Positions 22,432 to 31,738 of a DNA stretch of 64,000 bases are shown here, piece after piece. Position 1 is the first letter of the stretch; each line of letters starts with the position of its first letter. Source of the DNA: Huaxiibacter chinensis (GTDB lineage: Bacteria > Pseudomonadota > Gammaproteobacteria > Enterobacterales > Enterobacteriaceae); assembly GCF_022171985.1 (NCBI RefSeq), contig NZ_JAJVHF010000001.1, positions 1,116,001-1,180,000 of the forward strand. The letters run 5' to 3'. The notes under the pieces were generated by a model. The model saw only the letters and a program-made list of their open reading frames with translations. It searched no databases and had not been told where the DNA came from. A program made the translations under genes and the position numbers.

Positions 22432-22560
22432 CCCTCTCCCACAGGGAGAGGGAGAAAAACCGCTACTGCGCTGACATACCCTCTCCCACTGGGAGAGGGG
22501 GAAAAATCGCTACTGCGGTGACATATCCTCTCCCACAGGGAGAGGGAAAAAATCGCTACT
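22432..22560. repeat. Three tandem 47-bp units, each with a REP-like hairpin
   Basis: Hairpins of the form CCCTCTCCC-ACN-GGGAGAGGG lie at 22432-22452, 22479-22499 and 22526-22546, exactly 47 bases apart. Between them is a near-identical linker containing CGCTACTGCG. The third linker runs into the mak gene: its CTACTGCGG is the end of mak read on the other strand. The hairpins probably also act as a bidirectional terminator or transcript stabiliser between the convergent sbcC and mak. Confidence 0.9.
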
Positions 22561-23461
22561 GCGGCCAAAGCCACGCTGCGCCGCGTACGCCGCTGGAATC
22601 GCCGTGCACCGCTTTGCGGATTGGCGTTTCGCATTCGCCGCCGAAGACCCATTGCTTCACCAGGTTGGGCACCGTGGCATAGAGACGATCAACGTTGCTC
22701 ATTCCACCACCCAGCACGATCACGTCCGGATCCAGAATATTCACCACGTGTGCCAGTGATTTTGCCAGGCGCATTTCATAGCGACTGAGCGCCAGCTCCG
22801 CCACCGGGTCCTGCGCTTCAACCAGGCGCATAATCTCATTGCCTTTCAGGGGCTGTCCGCTTAAACGATGATAATCAGTCGCAAAACCGGTGCCGGAGAT
22901 AAACGTCTCGATACAGCCCTGCTTACCGCAGTAGCACGGCACTTCGGCGCGGTATTTGAGTTCGTCTTCATCCATCCACGGCAGCGGATTGTGGCCCCAC
23001 TCGCCCGCCGTCCCGTTGCCTCCAATGTGGGCGCGTCCACCAAAGGCCACGCCAGCCCCGCAGCCTGTGCCGATAATCACGGCAAAAACCGTCTGTGCGC
23101 CGGCTGCGGCGCCATCTATGGCCTCCGAAACAGCCAGGCAATTGGCATCGTTTGCCAGCCGCACTTCACGATTAAGACGCGTGCTTAAATCCCTGTCGAA
23201 CGGCTGGCCGTTGAGCCAGGTGGAGTTCGCATTTTTGACAACGCCGGTGTAGGGGGAGAGGGAGCCAGGGATCCCCATCCCGACGGTGCCGGTCTGCCCC
23301 GTCGCGTGTTCAGCCATCCCGACCAGAGACGCGATGGTCTCTATGGTTTGCGAGTAGTCATCACGCGGGGTGGGCAGACGGTGGCGAAACAGCTGCTCCC
23401 CCTGCTCGCTCAGCGCAATGACTTCTGTTTTGGTGCCGCCCAAATCAATACCAATACGCAC
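22556..23461 (-). CDS. mak: Fructokinase (ROK family)
   Basis: Phosphorylates fructose, and more weakly mannose, to the 6-phosphate. The start is GTG at 23461, with GAGGAG 7 bases upstream, giving 301 residues beginning (M)[16 protein letters not shown] as in E. coli; the longer frame upstream has no family match. The ATP-binding DLGGTKTE, the catalytic LANDANCLA and the zinc motif EWGHNPLPW ... [15 protein letters not shown] are intact. It is convergent with sbcC and divergent from rdgC. The last codons lie within the first copy of a 47-bp repeat family. Confidence 0.96.
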   Translation of the reverse strand: MRIGIDLGGTKTEVIALSEQGEQLFRHRLPTPRDDYSQTIETIASLVGMAEHATGQTGTVGMGIPGSLSPYTGVVKNANSTWLNGQPFDRDLSTRLNREVRLANDANCLAVSEAIDGAAAGAQTVFAVIIGTGCGAGVAFGGRAHIGGNGTAGEWGHNPLPWMDEDELKYRAEVPCYCGKQGCIETFISGTGFATDYHRLSGQPLKGNEIMRLVEAQDPVAELALSRYEMRLAKSLAHVVNILDPDVIVLGGGMSNVDRLYATVPNLVKQWVFGGECETPIRKAVHGDSSGVRGAAWLWPQ

Positions 23462-23516
23462 AGGACACTCCTCTTTTTTTTGATTATCAACAGAGTAGAA
23501 GCACGCTTTCCGATTA

Positions 23517-23532
23517 GCAATGCAAGCATTGC
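23517..23532. promoter_or_regulatory. Palindrome between mak and rdgC
   Basis: GCAATGC-AA-GCATTGC, a perfect 7-2-7 palindrome in the 123-base gap between two divergent genes. It sits where the -35 region of rdgC would be if TATCAT at 23543-23548 is its -10 box. A repressor site is plausible but unidentified. Confidence 0.35.
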
Positions 23533-23584
23533 GACAATTCGTTATCATGCCCGCTGATTTAACGACAAGGCCGTGGAAATTATC

Positions 23585-24496
23585 ATGCTGTGGTTCAAAA
23601 ATTTGATGGTTTACCGTCTCAGCCGCGACGTTTCGCTGCGTGCGGAAGAGATGGAAAAACAGTTAGCCGCTTATACCTTTAGCCCTTGCGGAAGCCAGGA
23701 TATGGCGAAAACCGGTTGGGTTTCTCCGATGGGTTCGCAAAGCGATGCTCTGACCCACACCACCAATGGTCAAATCATCCTCTGTGCCCGCAAGGAAGAG
23801 AAGATCCTGCCAACTCCGGTGGTCAAGCAGGCACTCGAAGCAAAAATCTTTAAGCTGGAGGCCGAACAGGGCCGCAAGCTGAAAAAGACCGAAAAAGATT
23901 CGCTGAAAGATGAAGTGCTGCACTCCCTGCTGCCGCGTGCTTTTAGCCGTTTTAACCAGACGATGATGTGGATCGATACCGTTAACGATCTCATCATGGT
24001 CGACTGCGCCAGTGCGAAAAAGGCCGAAGATACGCTGGCCCTGCTGCGTAAAAGCCTGGGATCGCTGCCGGTTGTGCCACTGGCAATGGAAAATCCGATT
24101 GAGCTAACGTTAACCGAATGGGTCCGCAGCGGTAGTGCCGCACAGGGTTTCCAGCTGCTGGACGAAGCGGAACTGAAAGCGATGCTCGAAGACGGCGGCG
24201 TGATCCGCGCGAAGAAACAAGATCTGGTCTGTGATGAAATTGCCGTCCACATCGAAGCCGGAAAGCTGGTTACTAAACTCGCGCTCGACTGGCAGCAACG
24301 TATTCAGTTTGTGATGTGCGACGATGGTTCGATTAAACGTCTTAAATTCTGTGATGAATTACGCGATCAGAACGAGGACATCGACCGGGAAGATTATGCG
24401 CAGCGATTTGATGCCGACTTTATCCTGATGACAGGTGAGCTGGCGGCGCTGATTAAGAATCTGGTTGAAGGCTTAGGCGGCGAAGCGCAGCGTTAA
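23585..24496 (+). CDS. rdgC: Recombination-associated protein RdgC
   Basis: A ring-shaped, sequence-independent DNA-binding protein that limits RecA activity. From [23 protein letters not shown] it has 303 residues, the E. coli length; an in-frame ATG 12 bases upstream is less likely. The highly conserved stretch [23 protein letters not shown] is present. It is convergent with ppnP. Confidence 0.97.
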   Translation: MLWFKNLMVYRLSRDVSLRAEEMEKQLAAYTFSPCGSQDMAKTGWVSPMGSQSDALTHTTNGQIILCARKEEKILPTPVVKQALEAKIFKLEAEQGRKLKKTEKDSLKDEVLHSLLPRAFSRFNQTMMWIDTVNDLIMVDCASAKKAEDTLALLRKSLGSLPVVPLAMENPIELTLTEWVRSGSAAQGFQLLDEAELKAMLEDGGVIRAKKQDLVCDEIAVHIEAGKLVTKLALDWQQRIQFVMCDDGSIKRLKFCDELRDQNEDIDREDYAQRFDADFILMTGELAALIKNLVEGLGGEAQR

Positions 24497-24539
24497 CGCC
24501 GCGCCCGCCCTTTTCCTCTCCCGGTTCGGGGGAGGAGAA

Positions 24540-24863
<324 letters not shown>

Positions 24864-24901
24864 CTATATGGGCCATCCTCGGTGCCTGTCACGCAAAATC
24901 A

Positions 24902-25579
24902 TTACACCAGTAATTCGGATGCCAGGCGCGCCACCAGAACGTTGGATAACAGGACAGGAACATCCAGCGCTTTTTGCAATAAATCGCGATGATGCTGATG
25001 AAAACCAAGGCAGTCGAGCATGAGCACATCCGCCCCTTTTTCAATCAGTTCCCGGCCTGCTTCAATCAGCGTAGATTCGCTGTCCCAAATGGGATTCGCC
25101 AGCGTAAACAGCGGCGATTTGGGCAGATCCTTCCATTTGACGATTTGATTGCCGATCAGCTCTTCAATGGGCACTATCACCCCAACCTGATGACCATCCA
25201 CAATCGACGCGACCAGCGGCGGAATGATCCTCGTGGGCTCAAGTAATATGGCATTACGGGCATGCAGACCGCTTAGGGATGCGGTGCTCATCAGTAAAAT
25301 AACGTCATATCCTTGATTATCGAGCACTTCAATCACGCCCTGCAGGGCGCGCTCAATCTTCTGATGTGAGACGTGGGCAATTTCACCGTCGCTTAATAAT
25401 GTCGGCAGGGGCGTATCGCCTTCCTCAATCGCGTAGTCTTCCATGACCTCTGCCCGGCCCATCTTTCCCAGCAGGCTGAGATGGGTGATTTGTTGTTCAG
25501 AGATATGCTCAGTTAAGAGCGGTAACACTTCGCTTACAGGAACCACCCCAATGGTGAGGATCGCCAATGTCGCCTTCAT
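24902..25579 (-). CDS. aroM: AroM protein
   Basis: 225 residues matching AroM, a protein of unknown function in the aspartate/glutamate racemase-like fold family ([14 protein letters not shown] at the N-terminus, [11 protein letters not shown] with a candidate active-site Cys near the C-terminus). In E. coli it is downstream of aroL-yaiA and under TyrR control. Here a 239-base gap with an inverted repeat separates it from yaiA, so it may be expressed partly on its own. Confidence 0.93.
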   Translation of the reverse strand: MKATLAILTIGVVPVSEVLPLLTEHISEQQITHLSLLGKMGRAEVMEDYAIEEGDTPLPTLLSDGEIAHVSHQKIERALQGVIEVLDNQGYDVILLMSTASLSGLHARNAILLEPTRIIPPLVASIVDGHQVGVIVPIEELIGNQIVKWKDLPKSPLFTLANPIWDSESTLIEAGRELIEKGADVLMLDCLGFHQHHRDLLQKALDVPVLLSNVLVARLASELLV

Positions 25580-25679
25580 CGTTTATCGCCTTCAATCACT
25601 GCCACTGCATTCACATAAACACAGGCAAATTGCGCTGTGCGGCTCTTGTTTTAGGTTAAACAGCACAAAAGCCTAGCAG

Positions 25680-25709
25680 CAGATCTCTACACCGAAATGT
25701 AAAGATCTG
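25680..25709. repeat. Imperfect inverted repeat between yaiA and aroM
   Basis: CAGATCT and AGATCTG arms, extended inwards by TACA / TGTA after one mismatch, with a 6-base loop. It could be a regulatory hairpin in the yaiA-aroM transcript; no T-tract follows on the minus strand. Confidence 0.4.
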
Positions 25710-25818
25710 GCGGTCTTTTTGAAACTGCCTGTAATCACTAAATATTAACTCTTGCTTAACATTCCTGATGAATGAAAAGTGTGATATCGGCACGATTATG
25801 GCGGGTTTAAGATTTTTA

Positions 25819-26010
25819 TTAGGACTTATCAGGGTCTTCGTAACGCTTTTTCGCATCCAGCGCTTCTTGCTCGGTTTCATGTTCGCTGATCAGCGAATCC
25901 GGTTTAGGATGATCGGCTCGAAGCTGATACCAGGTCACGGTCTCATCGGCTTGACCTTTCTCAACTGAAACAATGCGCGCTTCACGCGGATAGGGGGGTC
26001 TGGTCGGCAT
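25819..26010 (-). CDS. yaiA: YaiA family protein
   Basis: 63 residues ([20 protein letters not shown]), matching the small conserved protein found between aroL and aroM. Function unknown. It is rich in charged residues, with no signal peptide or membrane segment. It lies 44 bases after aroL. Confidence 0.92.
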   Translation of the reverse strand: MPTRPPYPREARIVSVEKGQADETVTWYQLRADHPKPDSLISEHETEQEALDAKKRYEDPDKS

Positions 26011-26054
26011 AGCTCATCCTTATTATGTAGGTGAGCTATCAGTATAGACGGCAG

Positions 26055-26579
26055 TTAGCTTGCGCACGCCTGACGCAGCAGGGTAACAATCTGAAAAGCG
26101 ACCTCTTCAGGTGATTTCGATGCGTCAACCACATGATGAGCGGCGTCACGATAGAGCGCGTCCCGCTCGGCCAGCACGTCGCTCACCTCTTCACTGATAG
26201 GCTTGCCCGTCAGGGTCGGGCGTTGGCCTTCCTCTGGAACGGCTTCAAGGCGTTCGACTAAGGTCGAGACCGGGGCGCAAAGATAGATAACCAACCCTTT
26301 TTCGCGCATAAACTGTCGGTTATGCGCGGCGAGGATAATCCCCCCGCCCGTCGCGATAACCGTTGAAGGCGCCGTTACCGCTTCCAGGGCTGCTGTTTCG
26401 CGGGCGCGGAAACTCTCCCACCCTTCTCGTTCCACAATGTCGGCAATGCTTTCACCCGCTTCTTGCTGGAGCCAGCGATCGGTGTCTACAAACTGACTCT
26501 GGCAGACGCGAGCCAGCTCAAGACCGACGGTCGTTTTCCCACAGGCTCGGGGGCCAACTAAAAAGATGGGTTGGGTCAT
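26055..26579 (-). CDS. aroL: Shikimate kinase II
   Basis: Phosphorylates shikimate, the fifth step of chorismate synthesis. 174 residues from [19 protein letters not shown], with the P-loop at 9-16, the D-T-D shikimate motif (FVDTDRWL), the ATGGGIIL loop and the lid RPTLTGKP. The upstream extension in the same frame is not coding. A TyrR-like box lies 38 bases upstream and a Fur-like palindrome about 130 bases upstream. Confidence 0.97.
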   Translation of the reverse strand: MTQPIFLVGPRACGKTTVGLELARVCQSQFVDTDRWLQQEAGESIADIVEREGWESFRARETAALEAVTAPSTVIATGGGIILAAHNRQFMREKGLVIYLCAPVSTLVERLEAVPEEGQRPTLTGKPISEEVSDVLAERDALYRDAAHHVVDASKSPEEVAFQIVTLLRQACAS

Positions 26580-26616
26580 AAAGCGGTGTTCCCCTTGTTG
26601 CCGGCTGGCGTGAAGG

Positions 26617-26634
26617 TGTAAAGAATTGATTGCA
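26617..26634. promoter_or_regulatory. Candidate TyrR box upstream of aroL
   Basis: On the minus strand TGCAAT-N6-TTTACA matches 10 of 12 positions of the TyrR consensus TGTAAA-N6-TTTACA. A weaker second site (AGTAAA-N6-GCAACA) lies just upstream at 26640-26657. aroL is TyrR-repressed in E. coli. Confidence 0.5.
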
Positions 26635-26709
26635 GAAGATGTTGCGTTTACTTTACTGCAAAGCGAGGGTCGCTGACAACCCAAAACCCACACACTCTAT
26701 CATATTTTA

Positions 26710-26726
26710 GTAATGATTATCATTAC
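26710..26726. promoter_or_regulatory. Fur-box-like palindrome between yaiI and aroL
   Basis: GTAATGATTATCATTAC is an 8-1-8 palindrome. Its inner 13 bases are identical, on one strand or the other, to the core of the Fur consensus, and 15 of 19 positions of the full consensus match. It overlaps the yaiI stop codon and lies about 130 bases upstream of aroL. Confidence 0.5.
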
Positions 26727-27181
26727 GCTGTGCGGCGTTTGACCTCAAGCAACCATTTATCAAGCTCAGCAGCAAACAGCTGGCGATCCCGTTGGGAAAG
26801 CGTATCCGGCCCGCCAGTCTGAACGCCGCTGGCGCGCAGCGTATCCATAAAATCACGCAGGGTCAGTTTTTCACGAATGGTTGCAGGGGTATAACGCTCA
26901 CCGCGCGGGTTCAGGGCGGCGGCCCCTTTCTCAAGCACTTCGGCGGCGAGCGGAATATCCGCGGTAATCACCAGATCCTCCGGGTTGCATAAGCGCACAA
27001 TTTCATTGTCCGCCACGTCAAAGCCTGCGGGTACACGCAGGGAGCGAATAAATTTTGACGGCGGTGTGCGCAACGTCTGGTTAGCCACCAGCGTGAGCGG
27101 CATCTGAACGCGCTCTGCGGCGCGAAACAAAATCTCTTTAATCACATTCGGACACGCATCCGCATCCACCCATATAGCCAT
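26723..27181 (-). CDS. yaiI: YaiI, UPF0178/DUF188 protein
   Basis: 152 residues from the ATG at 27181, which has GGGAGA upstream; this is the E. coli start ([17 protein letters not shown]). The acidic residues in [15 protein letters not shown] and [11 protein letters not shown] suggest a PIN-like metal-dependent nuclease fold, but no activity is established. It is divergent from proC and upstream of aroL on the same strand. Confidence 0.95.
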   Translation of the reverse strand: MAIWVDADACPNVIKEILFRAAERVQMPLTLVANQTLRTPPSKFIRSLRVPAGFDVADNEIVRLCNPEDLVITADIPLAAEVLEKGAAALNPRGERYTPATIREKLTLRDFMDTLRASGVQTGGPDTLSQRDRQLFAAELDKWLLEVKRRTA

Positions 27182-27284
27182 GTTGTCTCCCATCAATAGC
27201 AATGTTGGCTATTGTCGCCTGCTTTTCGTTGTTAAGCTATAAAGCGATCGCTCAGAAAACAACGCATCATAACGGAGAGACATG

Positions 27285-28094
27285 ATGGACAAGAAAATCG
27301 GGTTTATCGGTTGCGGAAACATGGGCAAAGCCATTCTTGGCGGCCTGATTGCCAGCGGCCAGGTGCTGCCAGGTCAGATTTGGGTGTACACCCCCTCACC
27401 AGACAAAGTGGCGGCGCTGCGCGATGAATACGGTATCAACGCCGCCGAGAGCGCGCAGGAAGTGGCACAGGTTGCGGATATCGTCTTTGGGGCAGTCAAA
27501 CCTAACATCATGATTAAGGTGCTGAGTGATATCACCTCCAGCCTGAATAAAGAGACGCTTGTGGTTTCGATCGCCGCAGGCGTCACCCTGGATCAGCTGG
27601 CACGGGCACTCGGCCACGACCGCAAAATCGTGCGGGCTATGCCGAATACCCCTTCGCTGGTCAACGCGGGCATGACCTCCATTACCCCCAATGCGCTGGT
27701 GACCCCGGAAGATGTCGCGGATGTCCTGAACATCTTCCGCTGCTTTGGGCAGGCAGAAGTGATTGCAGAATCGATGATTCATCCGGTGGTGGGTGTGAGC
27801 GGCTCCGCGCCGGCGTATGTGTTTATGTTTATCGAAGCCATGGCCGATGCTGCGGTGCTGGGTGGAATGCCACGCGCGCAGGCCTATAAGTTTGCCGCTC
27901 AGGCGGTAATGGGCTCCGCCAAAATGGTGCTGGAAACGAGTAAACACCCCGGTGAACTGAAAGATATGGTGTGCTCGCCAGGCGGAACAACCATCGAAGC
28001 GGTACGCGTACTTGAAGAGCGCGGGTTCCGTGCCGCCGTCATTGAAGCCATGACGAAGTGCATGGAAAAATCAGAATCCCTGAGTAAATCCTGA
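27285..28094 (+). CDS. proC: Pyrroline-5-carboxylate reductase
   Basis: Last step of proline synthesis: NAD(P)H-dependent reduction of pyrroline-5-carboxylate. 269 residues from the second of two adjacent ATGs, which fits both the RBS spacing (CGGAGAG) and the E. coli length. The Rossmann motif GCGNMGKAI, the VRAMPNTP motif and the C-terminal CSPGGTTIEAVRVLE signature are intact. It is convergent with dgcC. Confidence 0.97.
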   Translation: MDKKIGFIGCGNMGKAILGGLIASGQVLPGQIWVYTPSPDKVAALRDEYGINAAESAQEVAQVADIVFGAVKPNIMIKVLSDITSSLNKETLVVSIAAGVTLDQLARALGHDRKIVRAMPNTPSLVNAGMTSITPNALVTPEDVADVLNIFRCFGQAEVIAESMIHPVVGVSGSAPAYVFMFIEAMADAAVLGGMPRAQAYKFAAQAVMGSAKMVLETSKHPGELKDMVCSPGGTTIEAVRVLEERGFRAAVIEAMTKCMEKSESLSKS

Positions 28095-28108
28095 CCGCAA
28101 GCCGGGCG

Positions 28109-29224
28109 TCAGGCAGCCACCTCGGTGCGATTGCGTCCGGCATTTTTCGCCTTATAGAGCGCGACGTCAGCGGCCTTAAGCCACTCCCGGTAGTGGCCAA
28201 ACGCGGGCGTCCAGGGCGCAATCCCGACGCTAATTCTTAACCTGACCTGCGGCGCGTTGGGTAAAGTCAGGGACTTCAGGCGCTCATGCACGCGCGACAT
28301 CGCGGCAATGGCACTCTCCGCAGGCGTGCCGCCCATGATCACCGCAAACTCATCCCCACCAAATCGACCTATGATGTCCCCGGCGCGAAGCGTGAGCTGG
28401 ATCTGTCGCGTGACTGCAATAATCGCTTCGTCGCCAACGTCATGGCCCCAGGTGTCGTTAATGCTTTTAAAATGGTCGATATCGATAATCAACATTGTGG
28501 CAGGGCTTTGGTTACGGCGGCAGGTATCAAAGGCCGTGTGCAATAGCATTTCCCAGTGTCGGCGGTTAAACACGCCCGTCATGCCATCGCGGGTACTCAT
28601 CTTCTCAAGGCGCAGTTTATGTTCGGCGAGGCGGATAGCCGTCAGGTAACTGATCCAGGCAAAAAGGAGCGGATAAAGTACGATAACCGGCAATGCCAGG
28701 CCTGTTTCAAGCGGAGAATTAGTCCATGTGAGCGGCGTTGCGCAGAGCTGAAGCGTGACCATCGACGACAGGACCGTCAGGACCATCCCGGCGATAAACA
28801 GCCTGACCCCGCCTGCCCCCATCATGTTCATACCGATCATCATCACCAGGGCCGCGCTCGGCAATACGCTGGCGCCCATCAGTCCAATCCAGATACCGGC
28901 GATGATGGCATCTACCTTCAGATTCAGGATTTCACTGCCCCGGGGATCGGCGGACCGGCAGGCCCTTTGCCAGGCCAGATGCGGCCAGACAAAAGCCCAG
29001 CCAACTAAAATAAGCCACCATTCCCCGGGCGGCGCCTGAATGACCAGGGCGCCAGCAATGGGAAAAAACATCGCTGCCAACCCGCAGATTCGCGGCAGCC
29101 GGATGCGGCGGGCAAACCGTATGCCGGAAAGATGGCGATCATCCTGAGCAAAATGCTTATGCCACTCTTCGCAAGTGATGTCGGAATTGTAATAGTTTTC
29201 ATCATTCATGATTTTTGGGAACAT
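28109..29224 (-). CDS. dgcC: Diguanylate cyclase DgcC (AdrA)
   Basis: Makes c-di-GMP from GTP; in E. coli and Salmonella the CsgD-driven gene product activates cellulose synthesis. 371 residues, the same as E. coli. The N-terminal MASE2 domain (about 35-200) has several membrane helices; the GGDEF domain follows, with GGDEF at 289-293 and an inhibitory RxxD site (RAGD) at 280-283, so product feedback is expected. The DGMTGVFNRRHWE motif is intact. It lies about 90 bases after psiF, on the same strand. Confidence 0.96.
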   Translation of the reverse strand: MFPKIMNDENYYNSDITCEEWHKHFAQDDRHLSGIRFARRIRLPRICGLAAMFFPIAGALVIQAPPGEWWLILVGWAFVWPHLAWQRACRSADPRGSEILNLKVDAIIAGIWIGLMGASVLPSAALVMMIGMNMMGAGGVRLFIAGMVLTVLSSMVTLQLCATPLTWTNSPLETGLALPVIVLYPLLFAWISYLTAIRLAEHKLRLEKMSTRDGMTGVFNRRHWEMLLHTAFDTCRRNQSPATMLIIDIDHFKSINDTWGHDVGDEAIIAVTRQIQLTLRAGDIIGRFGGDEFAVIMGGTPAESAIAAMSRVHERLKSLTLPNAPQVRLRISVGIAPWTPAFGHYREWLKAADVALYKAKNAGRNRTEVAA

Positions 29225-29313
29225 TCTGAAACATTTCCCAAATTATAGAGACGGGCTTTGGCGGAGAAGTATGAAATTTCGGGTGAGTCACACCAGCCAC
29301 TCACCCGGAAGGA

Positions 29314-29634
29314 CTACACTTTTTTCTTCAGACAGGCGCTCATAAACTTGCTGCGATCTTCACCTTTAAGCATTTGATTTGTGGCTTGCTCATTGCATTC
29401 ACGCATCTTTTGCTGCTGCGGCGTCAGGCTCTTCTCGCCGGGTTTAGTGCTGCTATTTTTCAGGCAATCGCTCATGTACGTTTTGCGCGCGTCGCCTTTC
29501 AGCGTCTGGGAGGTGGCCTGTTGATTACACGTTGTCATGCGCTGTTGCTGAGGGGTGAGGGTCTTTTCCGCCGCATTCGCCGACGACATAAGAAACAGAC
29601 CGGAGAGCAGGGTAACCAGTAATGTACTTTTCAT
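29314..29634 (-). CDS. psiF: Phosphate starvation-inducible protein PsiF
   Basis: 106-residue periplasmic protein of unknown function. A signal peptide (about 1-21, cleaved after SANA) is followed by two copies of a ~43-residue repeat, each with TPQQQ-x-M-x-x-C-N-x-Q-A and a second Cys in the motif DCLK/ACLK. The repeated Cys pairs suggest one disulphide per unit. It lies 93 bases after phoA and is likely co-expressed from the phoA Pho promoter. Confidence 0.95.
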   Translation of the reverse strand: MKSTLLVTLLSGLFLMSSANAAEKTLTPQQQRMTTCNQQATSQTLKGDARKTYMSDCLKNSSTKPGEKSLTPQQQKMRECNEQATNQMLKGEDRSKFMSACLKKKV

Positions 29635-29727
29635 TGCACCATCCTTATATGAAAGTTCATAGTAAGTCTGGTTCGTGGCGGCAAAAAAGCTACCCGGTGA
29701 ACGAGGTTTCCACCGGGCATATCACGA

Positions 29728-31143
29728 TTATTTCAGGTTAAGCGCCGCTTTCATGGTGTAGAACAAATCGGTCTGATCGGTCAGTCCTACTACGTTAGCT
29801 GCATGAGGACCATAGGCCGCGATGCGTAACTGCGCACCGGTATGTTCCATAGAATCCTCTTCGGAATTGCCGTAGCTCATCACCATTACCGCACCGTCTT
29901 TGGTATTCAACGCCTGCGTCAGGCCTGGTGCCTTGGTATCCGGCGCCACAATCTGGCTGGCGTGAGCGTGGTCAGCCGTGACAATGACCAGGGTATTCCC
30001 GTCTTTTTTGGCAAATTCCAGAGCCTTTTGTACGGCTTCATCAAGATCGACCGTTTCGCCAATCTGCCCGCACGGATTTGCCGCGTGATCCTGCTTGTCG
30101 ATGGAGGCCCCTTCTACCTGCAGGAAGAACCCTTTTTCGTTCTTACTGAGCAGGGAGATGGCTTTCTCGGTCATGGCAGCAAGCGTCGGGACGCTGGCGT
30201 TACGTTCCGGATTGGCCGTACAGGTCACCGCCGGTTTATCCAGGTTGCCATGATAAGAGGCTTTAGGTCCTTGCCAGCGAACGGGCATATTGCCCTCAGA
30301 GAACAGACCCAGCAGCGGTTTATCCTGATTCGCTTCGGTAATCGCCTCCAGAGAAGCCGCATCGCTGACCATCTGATAGCCTCTTACCTGTGCCTGTTCA
30401 CGCAGCGTTTTACCCTGCCACTCGCCTGACGTGGCGCTCTCCTGGAAGCTCTTCGCGCCGCCGCCCAATGTGACATCGGCGCGTGCATTCAGCAATTGCT
30501 CGGTAATCGAGCCTTTGCCGCCTTTTTCCAGGGCGTTGGTCGGGCATTTTTCGGTCGTGATCGACGGCGCGTAGCATTTACGTGAAGTCACGTGGGCCAC
30601 CAGCGCCGCAGGCGTCGCATCCTGAAGCTCAGCGGTTGAGACATTGCCCGTTGCCAGTCCGGCTGTTTTTGCCAGTTCAAGAAGGGTTTGATGATCTTTT
30701 TCGTGAATATCGACGCCGAGCGCGCCGTTATAGGTTTTTACGCCGGTTGTCCACGCGGTGGCCGAGGCCGCCGAATCGGTAACGTAATCGGGTTTGCCGG
30801 TTTTTTTATCGAGCGCATAATGCGTGTATTGCCCGGTCAACGGTAAAGCATCAATACCTTTGAAGAAACCACCTGCGCCTTCAGCGTAATTTCGCGCAGC
30901 GGTAATTTCAGAATCCCCCATGCCATCGCCAATGAGCAGAATAATATTCTTAGCCGTTTTATCATTGAGCGATGCGCGAATGGCAGCCGTCTGATTGCCT
31001 GAAAGACGACGTGCGCCGCCAGGCTCGGTAATATTCCCCTGAGCAGCCCGGTTTTCCAGCACGCTGGTCTGGGTCGTTTCAGCATAAACGGCCGAAGTAA
31101 ATAATAACGGAATTAATGCGATAGTCAGTGCGCTCTGTTTCAC
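29728..31143 (-). CDS. phoA: Alkaline phosphatase
   Basis: Periplasmic, zinc- and magnesium-dependent phosphomonoesterase that releases phosphate from organic esters. The 471 residues match the E. coli precursor. A signal peptide (1-21) is followed by the GDGMGDSE metal motif, the catalytic serine in DSAASATA (S124 of the precursor) and the HAHASQIV metal-ligand loop. Four cysteines in typical positions can form the two disulphides. A Pho box promoter lies directly upstream. Confidence 0.98.
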   Translation of the reverse strand: MKQSALTIALIPLLFTSAVYAETTQTSVLENRAAQGNITEPGGARRLSGNQTAAIRASLNDKTAKNIILLIGDGMGDSEITAARNYAEGAGGFFKGIDALPLTGQYTHYALDKKTGKPDYVTDSAASATAWTTGVKTYNGALGVDIHEKDHQTLLELAKTAGLATGNVSTAELQDATPAALVAHVTSRKCYAPSITTEKCPTNALEKGGKGSITEQLLNARADVTLGGGAKSFQESATSGEWQGKTLREQAQVRGYQMVSDAASLEAITEANQDKPLLGLFSEGNMPVRWQGPKASYHGNLDKPAVTCTANPERNASVPTLAAMTEKAISLLSKNEKGFFLQVEGASIDKQDHAANPCGQIGETVDLDEAVQKALEFAKKDGNTLVIVTADHAHASQIVAPDTKAPGLTQALNTKDGAVMVMSYGNSEEDSMEHTGAQLRIAAYGPHAANVVGLTDQTDLFYTMKAALNLK

Positions 31144-31185
31144 TTATTTTCTCCATGTACAAATACATAAAAAATAAACAGAGCG

Positions 31186-31220
31186 ACTATAGGCATATCA
31201 CATGACAATTCTATGACATG
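31186..31220 (-). promoter_or_regulatory. Pho box and -10 box of phoA
   Basis: Two TGTCAT repeats exactly 11 bases apart on the minus strand (31213-31218 and 31202-31207), then TATAGT (31186-31191) as -10 box. This is the arrangement of a class of PhoB-activated promoters with the box in place of the -35 element. The leader to the phoA ATG is about 35 bases. Confidence 0.88.
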
Positions 31221-31239
31221 CTTTTTAGCATTAGACGGG

Positions 31240-31500
31240 CTAACTGCGGGGATGACGCAAGAGCTTCTTTACATATTGCTGTAGCATTTCGCTATCCTGA
31301 ACCGGCACTTGAGAGTCGGGCCTGGCAGCCTCCAGAGCGCCTTCGACGCTTTTGATTAAGGCCTGTTGTTCGTTTTGCGCCATCTGCCGTAACAGCGCGG
31401 TAACGACAATTTCCAGCGCTTCAACCTGAGCGACCAGATCTTTTGATTCTTCTTCCTTTTGTGCAAGCTTGACCAGCAACTCCGCAATGAGATTTTTCAT
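31240..31500 (-). CDS. iraP: Anti-adaptor protein IraP
   Basis: Binds RssB and so protects the stress sigma factor RpoS from ClpXP during phosphate starvation. 86 residues, same as in E. coli, starting [22 protein letters not shown]; the N-terminal half is a predicted coiled coil. In E. coli it is ppGpp-dependent. Its end lies about 20 bases from the phoA Pho box, so readthrough into phoA is possible. Confidence 0.95.
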   Translation of the reverse strand: MKNLIAELLVKLAQKEEESKDLVAQVEALEIVVTALLRQMAQNEQQALIKSVEGALEAARPDSQVPVQDSEMLQQYVKKLLRHPRS

Positions 31501-31676
31501 CTGCTATATCCTTATCCTGTTTTTGCTGACGTTAACACTCCGGACGAATATTGCAAAGAGCCGAAAAGTATTATCTTTATAAAAAAACATGCTATGTCGC
31601 AAATACTAATAATATAATCCGAGCGAAACGTTTTGCTATTATAAAAACCAATCACGCAAAGTTTATTATTAGTGAT

Positions 31677-31710
31677 CGCCGCCTCATTTTTGAATGAAAA
31701 TGAGGCGGCG
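31677..31710 (-). terminator. Strong hairpin after the MFS gene
   Basis: A perfect 14-bp stem (31677-31690 with 31697-31710) and 6-base loop, 28 bases after the MFS stop. The downstream T content on the minus strand is low, so it may be a terminator or an RNA 3'-end stabiliser. Confidence 0.65.
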
Positions 31711-31738
31711 ACATACATCATCTCTTTTTGCGTTACGT

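Noticed and set aside
24513-24537. GC-rich imperfect hairpin between rdgC and ppnP
   Set aside because: The arms pair imperfectly and no T-tract follows; it may be a REP remnant but is too weak to call.
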